Below, piece after piece: positions 29,482 to 39,421 of a stretch of DNA of 64,000 bases. The translations under genes and the position numbers were made by a program. The stretch spans positions 1 to 64,000 of the forward strand of contig JAUYTN010000038.1 in the NCBI GenBank assembly GCA_030695205.1. Reading direction: 5' to 3'. Each line of letters starts with the position of its first letter. The stretch's first letter is position 1. Source of the DNA: Burkholderiaceae bacterium. Lineage in GTDB: Bacteria > Pseudomonadota > Gammaproteobacteria > Burkholderiales > Burkholderiaceae_C. The notes beneath the pieces were generated by a model that searched no databases, was not told the DNA's origin, and worked only from the letters and a program-made list of their open reading frames with translations.

Positions 29482-30237
29482 TCAGGCCGCAGATGCGGCA
29501 AAGAGAATAGAGGAAAAGTCTGTCGGCTTGAGCGATGCACCGCCAATCAGGCCGCCATCGATGTCATTTTCCGCCAACAGGGCTGCGGCATTGGCTGCAG
29601 TCATGCTGCCACCATACAAAATACGGGAAGACATTCCGTGCTCCCCACATGCGGCCACCAACTGGGCCCTGAGGACTGCATGCACCGCCTGCGCCTGGGG
29701 TGGACTGGCTGTCTGGCCGGTGCCAATCGCCCATACCGGTTCGTAGGCCACCACCAACTCTGTCGCACAGTGCCCCACCGCGTGGATCACTGCAGCCAGT
29801 TGCCGCTTGACCACATCCATGGTTTCACCGCGCTCACGCTCCGCCAGCGTTTCGCCTACACACACAATAGGCGTAATTCCAGCAGCCAAGGCGCGTTGAG
29901 CCTTGGCTGCGACCAGCGAATCCGACTCGCCGTGGTACTGGCGGCGCTCGGAGTGGCCGACCAGCACGTAGCGGACATTGAAGTCTTTCAACATGCCAGC
30001 GCTGACCTCACCTGTGTAGGCACCCGCATCATGGGCCGACACGTCCTGGGCTCCCCACATCCAACGCGTGGTTTCCAGCACATTTTTCAGCTGGAACAGG
30101 TAGCTGACCGGTGCGCACACCGCAGCGTCGCATGCGCCAGATGCCACGTTCTGGTTGCCTGCCAGTGCAACCAGCAGATCCTGGTTGGCGGTCAGGTTGC
30201 CATTCATTTTCCAGTTGCCAACAATGAGTTTTTTCAT
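29482..30237 (-). CDS. tpiA: Triose-phosphate isomerase
   Basis: Interconverts dihydroxyacetone phosphate and glyceraldehyde 3-phosphate, 251 residues. The Asn/Lys pair in VGNWKMNG, the catalytic His in LVGHSERR and the catalytic Glu in AYEPVWAIGTG are all present. The start at 30237 is chosen because GAGGAG lies about nine bases upstream; the ATG three codons earlier directly abuts that site. 13 bp behind the quinone oxidoreductase gene. Confidence 0.97.
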   Translation of the reverse strand: MKKLIVGNWKMNGNLTANQDLLVALAGNQNVASGACDAAVCAPVSYLFQLKNVLETTRWMWGAQDVSAHDAGAYTGEVSAGMLKDFNVRYVLVGHSERRQYHGESDSLVAAKAQRALAAGITPIVCVGETLAERERGETMDVVKRQLAAVIHAVGHCATELVVAYEPVWAIGTGQTASPPQAQAVHAVLRAQLVAACGEHGMSSRILYGGSMTAANAAALLAENDIDGGLIGGASLKPTDFSSILFAASAA

Positions 30238-30250
30238 GTGATTCATCTCC

Positions 30251-31267
30251 TCAACTCTGGGGTACCAACGACCAGTCCAGAACAATTTTCCCGATATGGG
30301 CATTGGTTTCCATCAGGGCATGGGCATTAGCGGCCTGGTGGGGTGGGAACACCGCATGGACGACAGGTTTGACCTGTCGGTTGGCCAACCACGGCCATGC
30401 GGTCTTTCGCAGCGCTGCTGCAATCGCACCCTTGAATGCCACCGAACGGGGACGCAAGGTGGAACCTGTCACTGTCAATCGCTTGCGGAGCACAGCACCA
30501 GCGTCCAATTCTGCATGGATACCGCCTTGCACCGCAATGATGACCAAGCGGCCGTCGGTTGCCAGGCAATTCACATTGCGAGCCACATAGGCGCCAGCAA
30601 CCATGTCCAAAATGACATCGACACCATGTCCATCGGTCAACCGCTGGACTTCTTGCACGAAATCCTGCGCGTGGTAGTCAATCGCATGGTCAGCCCCCAG
30701 GTCAAGACAGGCTCTGGCCTTGCTTGCCGATCCAACCGTTACCAACACCCGGGCACCGGAGGCTTTGGCAAACTGGATGGCCGTGACGCCAATGCCACTG
30801 CTGCCGCCATGGATCAGAAGGGTTTCCCCCCGAACCAAAGCTGCACGGTCAAAGACATTGCTCCATACAGTGAAGGCCGTTTCGGGCAACGATGCGGCCT
30901 CAATCTCAGTCAACCCATCCGGGATGGGCAGACATTGGAGCACGGGCGCCGCGCAGTACTGGGCATACCCACCGCCTGACACCAACGCACACACCCGATC
31001 ACCCACGCGAAAACCGCTCGCCGCCATGGCAACCACGTCGCCATCGACAATCTTACCCGCGACTTCCAGCCCCGGAAGATCGGATGCACCGGCCGGCGGC
31101 GCATAGCGCCCCAGCCTCTGCAACACATCGGGACGGTTGATGCCAGATGCACTGACCTTGATCAGGACTTCGCCAGTACCCGCCTCAGGCATTGGCCGCT
31201 CCACAAGGCGCAGCACATCTGGCCCGCCAGGCGCCGCGATTTCAATGGCACGCATGGTGGTACTCAT
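30251..31267 (-). CDS. Zinc-independent NAD(P)H quinone oxidoreductase, MDR superfamily (PIG3-like)
   Basis: A medium-chain dehydrogenase/reductase of 338 residues without the zinc-ligand Cys cluster of alcohol dehydrogenases. MRAIEIAAPGGPDVL, GINRPDVLQRLG and the nucleotide-binding HGGSSGIGVTAIQFAK place it with the PIG3/quinone reductase group. Start choice: MSTTM at 31267 is preferred over an upstream in-frame start that would overlap the pnp stop, and MRAIEI at 31255 is also possible. No strong ribosome-binding site supports any of them. It lies 20 bp behind pnp. Confidence 0.85.
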   Translation of the reverse strand: MSTTMRAIEIAAPGGPDVLRLVERPMPEAGTGEVLIKVSASGINRPDVLQRLGRYAPPAGASDLPGLEVAGKIVDGDVVAMAASGFRVGDRVCALVSGGGYAQYCAAPVLQCLPIPDGLTEIEAASLPETAFTVWSNVFDRAALVRGETLLIHGGSSGIGVTAIQFAKASGARVLVTVGSASKARACLDLGADHAIDYHAQDFVQEVQRLTDGHGVDVILDMVAGAYVARNVNCLATDGRLVIIAVQGGIHAELDAGAVLRKRLTVTGSTLRPRSVAFKGAIAAALRKTAWPWLANRQVKPVVHAVFPPHQAANAHALMETNAHIGKIVLDWSLVPQS

Positions 31268-31287
31268 TAGACCGGTGCCGAACAGCG

Positions 31288-33420
31288 TCACTGCTGCTGT
31301 TGCTGGGCCTGCTCGCCGGAGTCAGCATTGCGGTCGATCAGGGCTTTCATGGACAGCTTGACGCGCCCCTTCTCATCCGTCTCCAATACCTTCACGCGGA
31401 CCACTTGGCCTTCACTCAGGAAATCCGTGACTTTTTCGACGCGCTGATGGGCAATCTGGCTGATGTGCAGCAAGCCATCTTTGCCAGGCAACAGGTTGAT
31501 CAACGCACCAAAGTCCAGAATCTTGGTCACTGGGCCTTCATACACCTTGCCAATTTCCACCTCGGCGGTGATCTGCTCGATGCGGCGCTTGGCCTCATCG
31601 GCTTTGGCCCCGTCGGTGGCGGCAATGGTGATGGTGCCGTCTTCTTCAATGTTGATTTGGCAGCCCGTTTCTTCGGTCAGCGCACGGATGACCGCACCAC
31701 CTTTACCGATCACGTCCCGGATTTTCTCGGGATTGATCTTCATGGTGAACAGTTTAGGAGCGAAATCTGAAACCTCGGTTTTTGCACCACCCATGGCTTC
31801 TTGCATTTTGCCCAAAATGTGCATGCGGGCTTCTTTGGCCTGGGCCAGTGCCACCTGCATGATTTCTTTGGTGATGCCCTGGATCTTGATGTCCATCTGC
31901 AGCGCGGTCACGCCGTCGGTGGTACCCGCCACCTTGAAGTCCATGTCGCCCAGGTGATCTTCGTCGCCCAGGATGTCGGTCAGCACTGCAAAGCGATTGC
32001 CGTCCTTGATCAGGCCCATGGCAATACCAGCCACATGGGCCTTCATGGGGACCCCTGCGTCCATCAACGCCAGGCAACCACCACACACCGACGCCATCGA
32101 CGACGATCCGTTGGACTCGGTCACCTCGGAGACCACGCGCATGGTGTAAGGGAACTCTTCCTTACTGGGCAATGCAGCGATCAGCGCCCGCTTGGCCAGA
32201 CGGCCATGGCCAATCTCCCGGCGCTTGGGGGTACCAAAACGGCCAGCTTCGCCGGTGGCGAAGGGAGGCATGTTGTAGTGCAGCATGAAGCGATCTTCAA
32301 AGTCACCGGCCAGCGCGTCGATGCGCTGGGCATCGCGGTCGGTTCCCAGGGTGGCAACCACCAGGGCCTGCGTCTCTCCGCGGGTGAACAACGCAGAGCC
32401 GTGGGTGCGCGGCAGCACGCTGTTGCGGATTTCGATGGCGCGGACGGTGCGCGTATCGCGACCGTCGATGCGTGGCTCACCCGCCAGAATCTGGCCACGC
32501 ACAATGCGGGCCTCGATGTCGAACAGCATGCTCTCGACTTTGACAGCATCGAACTCCACGCCATCGGCCTTCAGCCCTGCCATCACCGATGCGTAGGCAT
32601 CGCGGCAGGCCTGGGTGCGGGCTTGCTTGTTGCGGATTTGGTATGCGGCGGCCAGTTTCTCGCCACCTAAGGCTTCCACCTTGGCAATCAGGGGCTCGTC
32701 GCGCTCGGGGGCCTGCCAATTCCAGACGGGTTTGCCAGCGTCACGCACCAGCTCGTTGATGGCGGCAATCGCGATGTTTCCTTGCTCGTGGCCAAACACC
32801 ACCGCACCCAGCATCACCTCTTCGGTGAGTTGCAGCGCCTCGGATTCGACCATCAGCACGGCGGCCTGAGTGCCGGCCACCACCAGGTCCAACTGGCTGT
32901 TTTTCAGCTCGGTCTGCCCTGGGTTGAGCACGTACTCACCATTGACGTAACCGACACGGGCGGCACCGATGGGGCCGTTGAACGGGATACCCGAAATGGA
33001 CAGGGCGGCGCTGGTGGCAATCAGTGCCGCAATGTCTGCCTGCACCTCGGGGTTCAGACTCAACACGTGCACGATGACCTGCACTTCGTTGTAAAAACCT
33101 TCGGGGAACAGCGGGCGAATGGGCCGGTCGATCAGGCGGCACGTCAGGGTCTCCAGCTCACTGGGGCGGCCTTCCCGCTTGAAAAAGCTGCCGGGGATTT
33201 TTCCGGCAGCATAGGCTTTTTCGGTGTAGTCCACCGTCAGCGGGAAAAAGTCCTGACCCGCTTTGGCTTCGTTCTTGGCCACCACAGTGGCCAGGACCAC
33301 GGTGCCGTCCATATCCAGCATCACCGCACCGCTGGCTTGGCGTGCCACCTCGCCGGTGGACATGGTGACGGTGTGTTGGCCCCATTGGAAGGACTTGGTA
33401 ACTTTGTTGAACATGCTCAT
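31288..33420 (-). CDS. pnp: Polyribonucleotide nucleotidyltransferase (PNPase)
   Basis: Phosphorolytic 3'-5' exoribonuclease of the degradosome, 710 residues. It has two RNase PH-like domains (about 10-240 and 310-540), the KH domain with the GKGG motif ([15 protein letters not shown]) and an S1 domain ([18 protein letters not shown]) before a short Gln-rich tail. AGGAG precedes the ATG. It is transcribed behind rpsO, the usual order, and a terminator plus a leader stem-loop lie in between. Confidence 0.98.
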   Translation of the reverse strand: MSMFNKVTKSFQWGQHTVTMSTGEVARQASGAVMLDMDGTVVLATVVAKNEAKAGQDFFPLTVDYTEKAYAAGKIPGSFFKREGRPSELETLTCRLIDRPIRPLFPEGFYNEVQVIVHVLSLNPEVQADIAALIATSAALSISGIPFNGPIGAARVGYVNGEYVLNPGQTELKNSQLDLVVAGTQAAVLMVESEALQLTEEVMLGAVVFGHEQGNIAIAAINELVRDAGKPVWNWQAPERDEPLIAKVEALGGEKLAAAYQIRNKQARTQACRDAYASVMAGLKADGVEFDAVKVESMLFDIEARIVRGQILAGEPRIDGRDTRTVRAIEIRNSVLPRTHGSALFTRGETQALVVATLGTDRDAQRIDALAGDFEDRFMLHYNMPPFATGEAGRFGTPKRREIGHGRLAKRALIAALPSKEEFPYTMRVVSEVTESNGSSSMASVCGGCLALMDAGVPMKAHVAGIAMGLIKDGNRFAVLTDILGDEDHLGDMDFKVAGTTDGVTALQMDIKIQGITKEIMQVALAQAKEARMHILGKMQEAMGGAKTEVSDFAPKLFTMKINPEKIRDVIGKGGAVIRALTEETGCQINIEEDGTITIAATDGAKADEAKRRIEQITAEVEIGKVYEGPVTKILDFGALINLLPGKDGLLHISQIAHQRVEKVTDFLSEGQVVRVKVLETDEKGRVKLSMKALIDRNADSGEQAQQQQQ

Positions 33421-33528
33421 GACATCTCCTGGTGGTGTTCGACCCGATGGTCGGGTAGCGATGAAAGAAAAGCGGAACCGCTACTTCGCGGCCTCCGCTG
33501 GTGGGATGCACCCCTCAGAACACGATGC

Positions 33529-33565
33529 CATTCCAGCAGCACTCACGGAAAATACTGTTGGAATG
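33529..33565 (-). promoter_or_regulatory. Candidate pnp leader stem-loop
   Basis: CATTCCAGCAG (33529-33539) pairs with CTGTTGGAATG (33555-33565) over 11 bp including one G-T pair, with a 15-base loop. It lies about 110 bases before the pnp start codon in the transcript. It has no T-run, so it is not a terminator. A role as a processing or autoregulation site is suggested only by position. Confidence 0.4.
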
Positions 33566-33713
33566 ACACAGCTTCGCTCTGGGCAGTGTGCATACGGTTC
33601 GCGGCCAGGAACCCGGCCGCACAGGGCAGACTGGCCATCAGCCAATCTTGAAACACTCGGCACTTGCGGGGGCGACGTGCCAAAACCATCCGAAAAAGTG
33701 GGGAAATGAAGCG

Positions 33714-33751
33714 CAAAACGCCTGAGCTAGGCGACTAACTCAGGCGTTTTG
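33714..33751 (-). terminator. Rho-independent terminator behind rpsO
   Basis: A perfect 13-bp inverted repeat, CAAAACGCCTGAG with CTCAGGCGTTTTG, and a 12-base loop, placed 15 bp after the rpsO stop. On the minus strand the stem closes in a TTTTG tract. Because pnp follows on the same strand, it may act as a partial terminator. Confidence 0.8.
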
Positions 33752-33766
33752 TGTGCTCCACGGCAA

Positions 33767-34033
33767 TTATTTGCGCAGACCCAGTTTGGCAATCAGCGCC
33801 ACGTAACGGTTGGAGTCTTTGGACTTGAGGTAGTCCAAGAGCTTGCGACGGCGGCTAACCATGCGCAGCAGCCCGCGGCGGCCGTGATGGTCCTTCGCGT
33901 GGGTTTTGAAGTGGGGGGTCAGTTCATTGATGCGTGCGGTCAGCAGCGCGACCTGAACTTCTGGGCTGCCAGTGTCGTTAGCGGCACGGGCGTTGGAGGC
34001 GACGACGTCGGCCTTGATGGATTTGGCGATCAT
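33767..34033 (-). CDS. rpsO: 30S ribosomal protein S15
   Basis: 88 residues from [11 protein letters not shown], a standard S15 with the conserved [25 protein letters not shown] block that binds 16S rRNA. The in-frame extension upstream of 34033 is not S15-like. It is first in the rpsO-pnp unit. Confidence 0.98.
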   Translation of the reverse strand: MIAKSIKADVVASNARAANDTGSPEVQVALLTARINELTPHFKTHAKDHHGRRGLLRMVSRRRKLLDYLKSKDSNRYVALIAKLGLRK

Positions 34034-34134
34034 GAAAATACCTATACAAAACAAGCGACCCGTCGCAGAGAACCTGGCAACTGCCAGCACCGCAACGGGC
34101 GTGAACCGCTCGGCAAAGCACCGAACAGCCCAGA

Positions 34135-34140
34135 ATTATA
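34135..34140 (-). promoter_or_regulatory. Candidate -10 box for rpsO
   Basis: TATAAT on the minus strand, about 100 bases before the rpsO start. The matching -35 position is poor (CAGGGC at 17 bp), so this is only a candidate. Confidence 0.3.
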
Positions 34141-34214
34141 GATGGAGGCGCTCTGCCGCCCTGAGAACACCCCACCAGCCATCCCCTACCCCACCAACGG
34201 CGAGCACGCAGCGG

Positions 34215-37200
34215 TCAGGCCATGGGTTGCAGCAGTTCCCGCACATCGTCTTCCGTGAACAAAGGCTGCTTGCGCCCTGTGGCACCACTGTACAGCTCCC
34301 TCGCCAGTTCGGCTTTGCGTTCTTGCAGGGCCAGAATGCGTTCTTCGATGGTGCCTTGCGCCACCAGCTTGATGACCCACACGCTTTGCGTCTGGCCGAT
34401 GCGGTGGGCGCGGTCGGTGGCCTGGTTTTCGGCGGCCGGGTTCCACCACGGATCGAAGTGAATGACCGTGTCGGCCTGCGGCAGGTTAAGGCCCACGCCC
34501 CCGGCCTTCAGGCTGATGAGAAACAGCGGCACCTGCCCGCTGGTGAAGCGGTCAATCATCTCGTCACGCTTTTGCGTCTGGCCTGTCAGCTTGGCCCAGG
34601 GGATGTTGCGCGCTTTCAGCTCATCTTCAATCAGGCTGAGCATGCTGGTGAACTGCGAAAACAGCAGCACACGGCGGCCTTCGGCCAGCATCTCGGGCAG
34701 CATCTCCATCAACTGCTCGAGCTTGGCCGAGGTTTTCACCTTGGCCGCCGCAGCGGTTTTGACCAGGCGCGGGTCGCAGCACACCTGGCGCAGCTTCAGC
34801 AGCGCGTCCAGAAACACGATTTGCGACTTGGCCAGGCCTTTGTCGGCAATCGCGTCGCGCACGGCTTTTTCCATGCTGAGGCGAATGGTTTCGTACAGGT
34901 CGGCCTGTTTGCCGCTCAGCTCCACCGACATGACGCTTTCCACCTTGGGCGGCAACTCGTGCGCCACCAGTTGTTTGGTGCGCCGCAAAATGAACGGGGT
35001 GAGCCGCGCCCGCAATTGCGCCAGCCGCTGGCCGTCGCCGTGTTTTTCGATGGGGTGGCGAAAACGCTGCTGAAACTTGGCCTGGCTGCCCAGAAAACCC
35101 GGCATCAGGAAGTGAAACAGGCTCCAGATTTCACCCAGGTGGTTTTCAATGGGTGTGCCCGACAGACACAGCCGGTGGCGGGTGTTGAGCTCCCCCACCA
35201 CCTGGGCTGACTGGGTGGCGGCGTTTTTGATGTTCTGCGCTTCGTCCAGCACCACCAGGTGCCAGGGTTGTGCCAGCCAGCGCTCGCGGTCGCGGTGCAT
35301 GAGGGAATACGGGGCAATCACCACCTCGGCCTGGGCCATGTCGTCGGCCCGTTCGTGGCGCTCGGCACCGTGCAGCACCAGGGTTTTCAGGCCGGGGCAA
35401 AAGCGGGCGGCCTCGCGCTGCCAGTTACCCATGAGGCTGACCGGGGCCACCACCAATGCGGGGCGGTCGAGCCGCCCGGCTTCTTTTTCGCACTGGATGT
35501 GCGCCAGGGTTTGCAGGGTTTTGCCCAGGCCCATGTCGTCGGCCAGGATGCCGGCCAGGCCGTGGGTGCGCAAAAACTGCAACCAGTCCAGCCCCTGGTG
35601 CTGGTAAGGGCGCATGTCGGCCACCAGCCCGGCCGGTTTGGGCGTGGCGGGCAATTCGGCCTGGCCTTGTAGCTGTTGGGCCAGTTGACTGATTTGCTGC
35701 GCACCTTCCCATGTCACGCCCTCGCCCAGGGCCACACGGGCGCGCAGCGCGTCAATGCGCGACAGGCGCAGACTGTCTGCGGCAAAGTCCACACCCTTGT
35801 CATCAAACAGCTCCAACAAGGCGTGCAGCCAGGGCTCCAGCGGCGCGGTGGACACCCGAACGAACCCCACGCCATCGTGCGCGGGCAGGTACAAGTGCGG
35901 CGGCAGTGCGGGGCGAGCGTCTGGCGCACCGGGCAGCGATCCCCCTAAGTTGCGCACTTGCCGAATGATGTGTGGCAGCCAGGGCAGCACATTGGTGCGC
36001 TCGCCGTTGACTTCCAGGCCCAGCGACAGATCGAACCATGGGGACGTGGTGGCGTCGGCGTCGGCAGATGTGCCCACACCTGCACTGGCACCAGAGGGGC
36101 GATGCGGCGACATACTCGCGACCAGATCCCCACCATCGCGCACCCAGTCGCGCAAGTCGGCGTCCATGCCCAACTCGAAGCCGGCATCGCTCAGCGCCTG
36201 AAACCCGTCGTCGGCCCACTGCAACCACGGGAGCTGAGAGGCCCCGGGCGGCAGGGCAAACATGCCCTCGACCCACTCGGTCAGCCCCAGGCCGTTCAGG
36301 CGTGCAACCGCCTCGCCCTCGGAGGCCAGATCGCGCGTCAGCCAAACACGCTGGCCATGGTGCTCCAGCACCACGCTGCGCCCGGCTCCCGGCGGCCACC
36401 ACCCCTGGTGGCCCTGGTAGTCGAAATCCAGCTGCGCGGTGAGCAGGCCCAGCCCGTTGCTGTCGGGGTCGTTGCCGTCGTCCACCACCCTGGACAAGTG
36501 CAACCGCCACACCGGCGAGCCGCCCACACGCCGCAGCTCGGGCAGTGCAGGTGGCACTGGAGCCACCTCTCCCAGGAGGGAGAGCAGATCGTGCTGGTGC
36601 TGGATCATCAGCGACTGGGGCAAGGGTGGCGCCTGCAGCAGGTGGCGCAAACTGACCTCGGAACCGCCCGGGACCGCCTGGGATCCCCCATGCAACCCGG
36701 CAATCGGGGCGGAATGCGGGGCTTGGGAGGCGGCGCCCGGGTCGGCTGCGCCTGCCGGTTCATGACTCCTGACCGGCCCACACTGGCCGCTGCCAAGGCT
36801 GACGTAAAAAACGGAGGGCTGGTTGGCAAACAGCACAGCATCGGCGCTGGGTAACTGGGGCTCCAACTGCCACAGCAGCTCGTCGGGGGTGGGGCCGGGT
36901 GTGGACACCCAGAGCCAGGCCAACGCCAGCTCCTCCCCCCAGCGAATGGCCTGACCCAGGCCACCCCCCTCCAACCGCCAGAACAAGCGACCGGTGGCCG
37001 ACGCACGCTGCAGCACCATGGGTGCAGCCACACCGTCCAGGGACCAGTCGGTACTGGCGGAGTGGTAGTAAGCCGATGGCTGGCTGGCTGGCAACGCAGC
37101 CATCAGCTCCAGAGCCTCGCGGTCCAAGCCACTCACCACCAGCTGGGAAGCCAAGGTGTTGTGGCTGGGTGCGGTGAAGTACCGGGGGCCCACCGGCCTG

Positions 37201-37844
37201 GGCTTGCTCCAGCCGCCTTTGACCTTGGGGCATGAAGTGCCCAGAAACAACCGGAGACCGGGGCGGTGTGCGGCCGAGTCCTGAGCCTGCAGCAGGTACA
37301 GCGGGTACTCGGTGCGTGTGCCCGGCTGCTGCTGTCGGGCCGCGCTGCCGGGGGTCATGTGCAAGCTCTCCTGGCGCAGCCAGCGCAGGGCCGCTTGTTC
37401 CTGCTGGTACTGCACCCGGCGCTGCTCTGCCAACGCCCGCTCGCGCACCAGGTTTTCGTGGCTGCATCCGCTGGCCTCGGAGCGGCTGGTCAAAGAGGAT
37501 GGCGGTTGCTCCCCTGGCTGACTGCCAGACCCCTGCGGGGGTTTGGCCTGGTAAGCAGCCTTGAGGAGCAGAGCCACTGCATGCTTGCACTGCACCTCCA
37601 CCGGGCAGCTGCAGTGGCTGAGCCAGCGGTCCAGCTCCCGACCATCGGGCATCAGGCGCACATCCACCGTCACCTCGTAAGGCACACGCTGGGTACCCCG
37701 CACTGAACCGCTGACCAGCCAATGGTCGGCAGCCAGCGGCTGTAACTCCATCGATAGCACCTTCTGAGCCCGGAACACCGTCAACCCCCGTGCAAAGGTG
37801 GCGGCGTCGGCCAGTTCGGACAAAGAAATGGGGTCAAACCACAT
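34215..37844 (-). CDS. SNF2-family helicase with SWIM zinc finger
   Basis: A 1209-residue DEAD/DEAH-box ATPase of the SNF2 superfamily. Near the N-terminus Cys78, Cys80, Cys86 and His88 form a SWIM zinc finger (CSCPVEVQCKH). A long middle region precedes the ATPase core, which has Walker A DDMGLGKTLQT (about 768), the DEAQ box LDEAQNIKN (about 865) and a C-terminal helicase domain ending in TDRAHRIGQTQSVWVIKLVAQGTIEERI. Bacterial SWIM-SNF2 proteins (HepA/RapA-like relatives) are thought to remodel nucleoprotein complexes; the role here is unknown. The start at 37844 (MWFDPISLSEL) is preferred to a GTG that directly abuts the stop of the upstream gene. Confidence 0.88.
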   Translation of the reverse strand: MWFDPISLSELADAATFARGLTVFRAQKVLSMELQPLAADHWLVSGSVRGTQRVPYEVTVDVRLMPDGRELDRWLSHCSCPVEVQCKHAVALLLKAAYQAKPPQGSGSQPGEQPPSSLTSRSEASGCSHENLVRERALAEQRRVQYQQEQAALRWLRQESLHMTPGSAARQQQPGTRTEYPLYLLQAQDSAAHRPGLRLFLGTSCPKVKGGWSKPRPVGPRYFTAPSHNTLASQLVVSGLDREALELMAALPASQPSAYYHSASTDWSLDGVAAPMVLQRASATGRLFWRLEGGGLGQAIRWGEELALAWLWVSTPGPTPDELLWQLEPQLPSADAVLFANQPSVFYVSLGSGQCGPVRSHEPAGAADPGAASQAPHSAPIAGLHGGSQAVPGGSEVSLRHLLQAPPLPQSLMIQHQHDLLSLLGEVAPVPPALPELRRVGGSPVWRLHLSRVVDDGNDPDSNGLGLLTAQLDFDYQGHQGWWPPGAGRSVVLEHHGQRVWLTRDLASEGEAVARLNGLGLTEWVEGMFALPPGASQLPWLQWADDGFQALSDAGFELGMDADLRDWVRDGGDLVASMSPHRPSGASAGVGTSADADATTSPWFDLSLGLEVNGERTNVLPWLPHIIRQVRNLGGSLPGAPDARPALPPHLYLPAHDGVGFVRVSTAPLEPWLHALLELFDDKGVDFAADSLRLSRIDALRARVALGEGVTWEGAQQISQLAQQLQGQAELPATPKPAGLVADMRPYQHQGLDWLQFLRTHGLAGILADDMGLGKTLQTLAHIQCEKEAGRLDRPALVVAPVSLMGNWQREAARFCPGLKTLVLHGAERHERADDMAQAEVVIAPYSLMHRDRERWLAQPWHLVVLDEAQNIKNAATQSAQVVGELNTRHRLCLSGTPIENHLGEIWSLFHFLMPGFLGSQAKFQQRFRHPIEKHGDGQRLAQLRARLTPFILRRTKQLVAHELPPKVESVMSVELSGKQADLYETIRLSMEKAVRDAIADKGLAKSQIVFLDALLKLRQVCCDPRLVKTAAAAKVKTSAKLEQLMEMLPEMLAEGRRVLLFSQFTSMLSLIEDELKARNIPWAKLTGQTQKRDEMIDRFTSGQVPLFLISLKAGGVGLNLPQADTVIHFDPWWNPAAENQATDRAHRIGQTQSVWVIKLVAQGTIEERILALQERKAELARELYSGATGRKQPLFTEDDVRELLQPMA

Positions 37845-37880
37845 GGCGGGTACGGGGCGCGACGGAGAAGCCCGGAACAC

Positions 37881-39260
37881 TCAGGGCCGGGTCATGCGGC
37901 AGCTGTGCGGCATCTCGGCCTGGGCGGCGCTCACCGAGCGCACCACCCGAAAACCATAACCCGAGCCCTCCACATCGAAGGCCACGCCGGGCTGGCCCTG
38001 GCGGTCCATCACCGCCACCACCAGAGGCTGCTGAAACTGGTGGTCTGCCGCACGCATCTGGCCCTGCTGCCCGGCGATGCCCACACTGGCCCGCTCCAAT
38101 TCGAGGGCCAGCGCAGTGATGTCCAGCCCGGGAAAGCGCGCGGTTGCGGCGGTTACTGGCGTGTGCCTGGCAGCACTGGCCTGCAGCGCTTGCGCCAGCG
38201 CCTCCACCATGAGCTGCATGCGCACATGCACGTAGTCGTCTTCAGGCTTGGGAAAGCGCTGGCGGAAGGACCGGTAGAAGGCTGCCGACTCCGCACCGGA
38301 CACATTGGGGAACCAGTCGGCCACCGCAATGACCTTGCTCACGCCCGCATCGCCAATGGCGGCCGGTGCGCCCAGTGCGTTGCCATAGAAGGTGTAGAAG
38401 CTGCCCTCAAAGCCCACATCGCGCGCGGCCTTGACCAGCAGCGTCAGGTCGTTGCCCCAGTTGCCCGTCAGCACCGCCTGGGCACCGCTGGCTTTGATCT
38501 TGGCGGCGTAGGGCATGAAGTCCTTCACCCGGGCCATGGGGTGCAGCTCGTTGCCAACGATGCGCACATCGGGCCGCTGCTCGGCCAGCTGGCGTTTGGC
38601 CTCGCGCAGCACAGCCTGGCCAAAGCTGTAGTCCTGCCCAATGAGGTAGATGCTTTGCAGGGCCTTGTCCTGCGCCAGCACGCTCATCAGGGCGCTCATG
38701 CGCATGTCGGCGTGGGCATCGAAGCGAAAGTGCCAGAAGCTGCATTTTTCGTTGGTCAGGATCGGGTCCACCGCCGAGTAGTTCAGGAACAGCACCCGGC
38801 GGGCCGGGTCGCGCTCGTTGTGCTTGTGAATGGCATCGATCAGCGCCGCCGCCGTGGCCGAGGAATTGCCCTGCAGCACAATTTGTATGCCCTGGTCAAT
38901 GGCAGAGCGCAGGGCCGACAAAGCCTCCTCCGCCTGGCCCTTGCTGTCAAAACGCTCCAGCGCCAAGAGGCGCTTGCCCCCGGCCACAGCCACGCCGCCA
39001 CGGGCGTTGACCCGCTCCACGGCCCACTGCAGGTTGCGGTGAACCGCCTCACCGGCGTTGGCAATCGGGCCAGAGAGCCCCTCGATCAGCGCCAGGCGCA
39101 CAGGGGGCAACACCACCTCGGCAGGGGCCTGTGCCTGCACGCCCAGCGGGGCAGCCACGGCCACCACGATGGCCGCAGCGACACAACGGCGCACCTGGGC
39201 AGCCCAACGCACCAGGGGTGCGGCGCTGCGGTGCAAGGCCGACAACATCAAAAGTTTCAT
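37881..39260 (-). CDS. Periplasmic type 1 substrate-binding protein (branched-chain amino acid/urea-type)
   Basis: A 459-residue exported binding protein. A signal peptide with a long n-region ends near GVQAQA (about residue 45) and is followed by a Peripla_BP_6-type domain (RLALIEGLSGPIANAGEAVHRN, then FDSKGQAEEAL). No ABC permease or ATPase is next to it, so it may serve a distant transporter or another receptor. It lies downstream of tsaD with a 161-bp gap that contains a dispersed repeat, and immediately upstream of the SNF2 gene. The ligand is unknown. Confidence 0.82.
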   Translation of the reverse strand: MKLLMLSALHRSAAPLVRWAAQVRRCVAAAIVVAVAAPLGVQAQAPAEVVLPPVRLALIEGLSGPIANAGEAVHRNLQWAVERVNARGGVAVAGGKRLLALERFDSKGQAEEALSALRSAIDQGIQIVLQGNSSATAAALIDAIHKHNERDPARRVLFLNYSAVDPILTNEKCSFWHFRFDAHADMRMSALMSVLAQDKALQSIYLIGQDYSFGQAVLREAKRQLAEQRPDVRIVGNELHPMARVKDFMPYAAKIKASGAQAVLTGNWGNDLTLLVKAARDVGFEGSFYTFYGNALGAPAAIGDAGVSKVIAVADWFPNVSGAESAAFYRSFRQRFPKPEDDYVHVRMQLMVEALAQALQASAARHTPVTAATARFPGLDITALALELERASVGIAGQQGQMRAADHQFQQPLVVAVMDRQGQPGVAFDVEGSGYGFRVVRSVSAAQAEMPHSCRMTRP

Positions 39261-39336
39261 GGATCAACCCAAAAAAAACCAGCCCAGAGGGCCGGGGGAC
39301 TCAACAAAATCCGTAATTATGCATTACAAATACATA

Positions 39337-39363
39337 TAGCAAACTATTGTTTCCTAGCAAGCG
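39337..39363 (+). repeat. Dispersed repeat copy 2 (TAGC-N18-AAGCG core)
   Basis: The core TAGC (39337-39340), 18 bases, AAGCG (39359-39363) is followed by AATAAGCGCTATTTT, with recognisable sequence to about 39390. It is in the 161-bp gap between tsaD and the binding-protein gene, in an AT-rich island. The start AGCAAACT is shared with the two copies near 60750-60830. Confidence 0.6.
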
Positions 39364-39421
39364 AATAAGCGCTATTTTATATATTTTTTCGACGCCCATC
39401 GTCCACCAGGCGACGGAACCA

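Larger units (their letters stand above)
33421..33766 (-). other. pnp leader / rpsO-pnp intergenic region
   Basis: 346 bp with no supported gene. In transcription order (minus strand) it holds the rpsO terminator (33714-33751), GC-rich inverted repeats such as GCGGCC...GGCCGC near 33601-33622, and an 11-bp stem-loop (33529-33565). It also has a small hairpin CCCGA-TGG-TCGGG (about 33443-33455) and the pnp ribosome-binding site. The structure is consistent with an RNase III-type regulated pnp leader, as known in enterobacteria, but that is inference. Confidence 0.5.
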
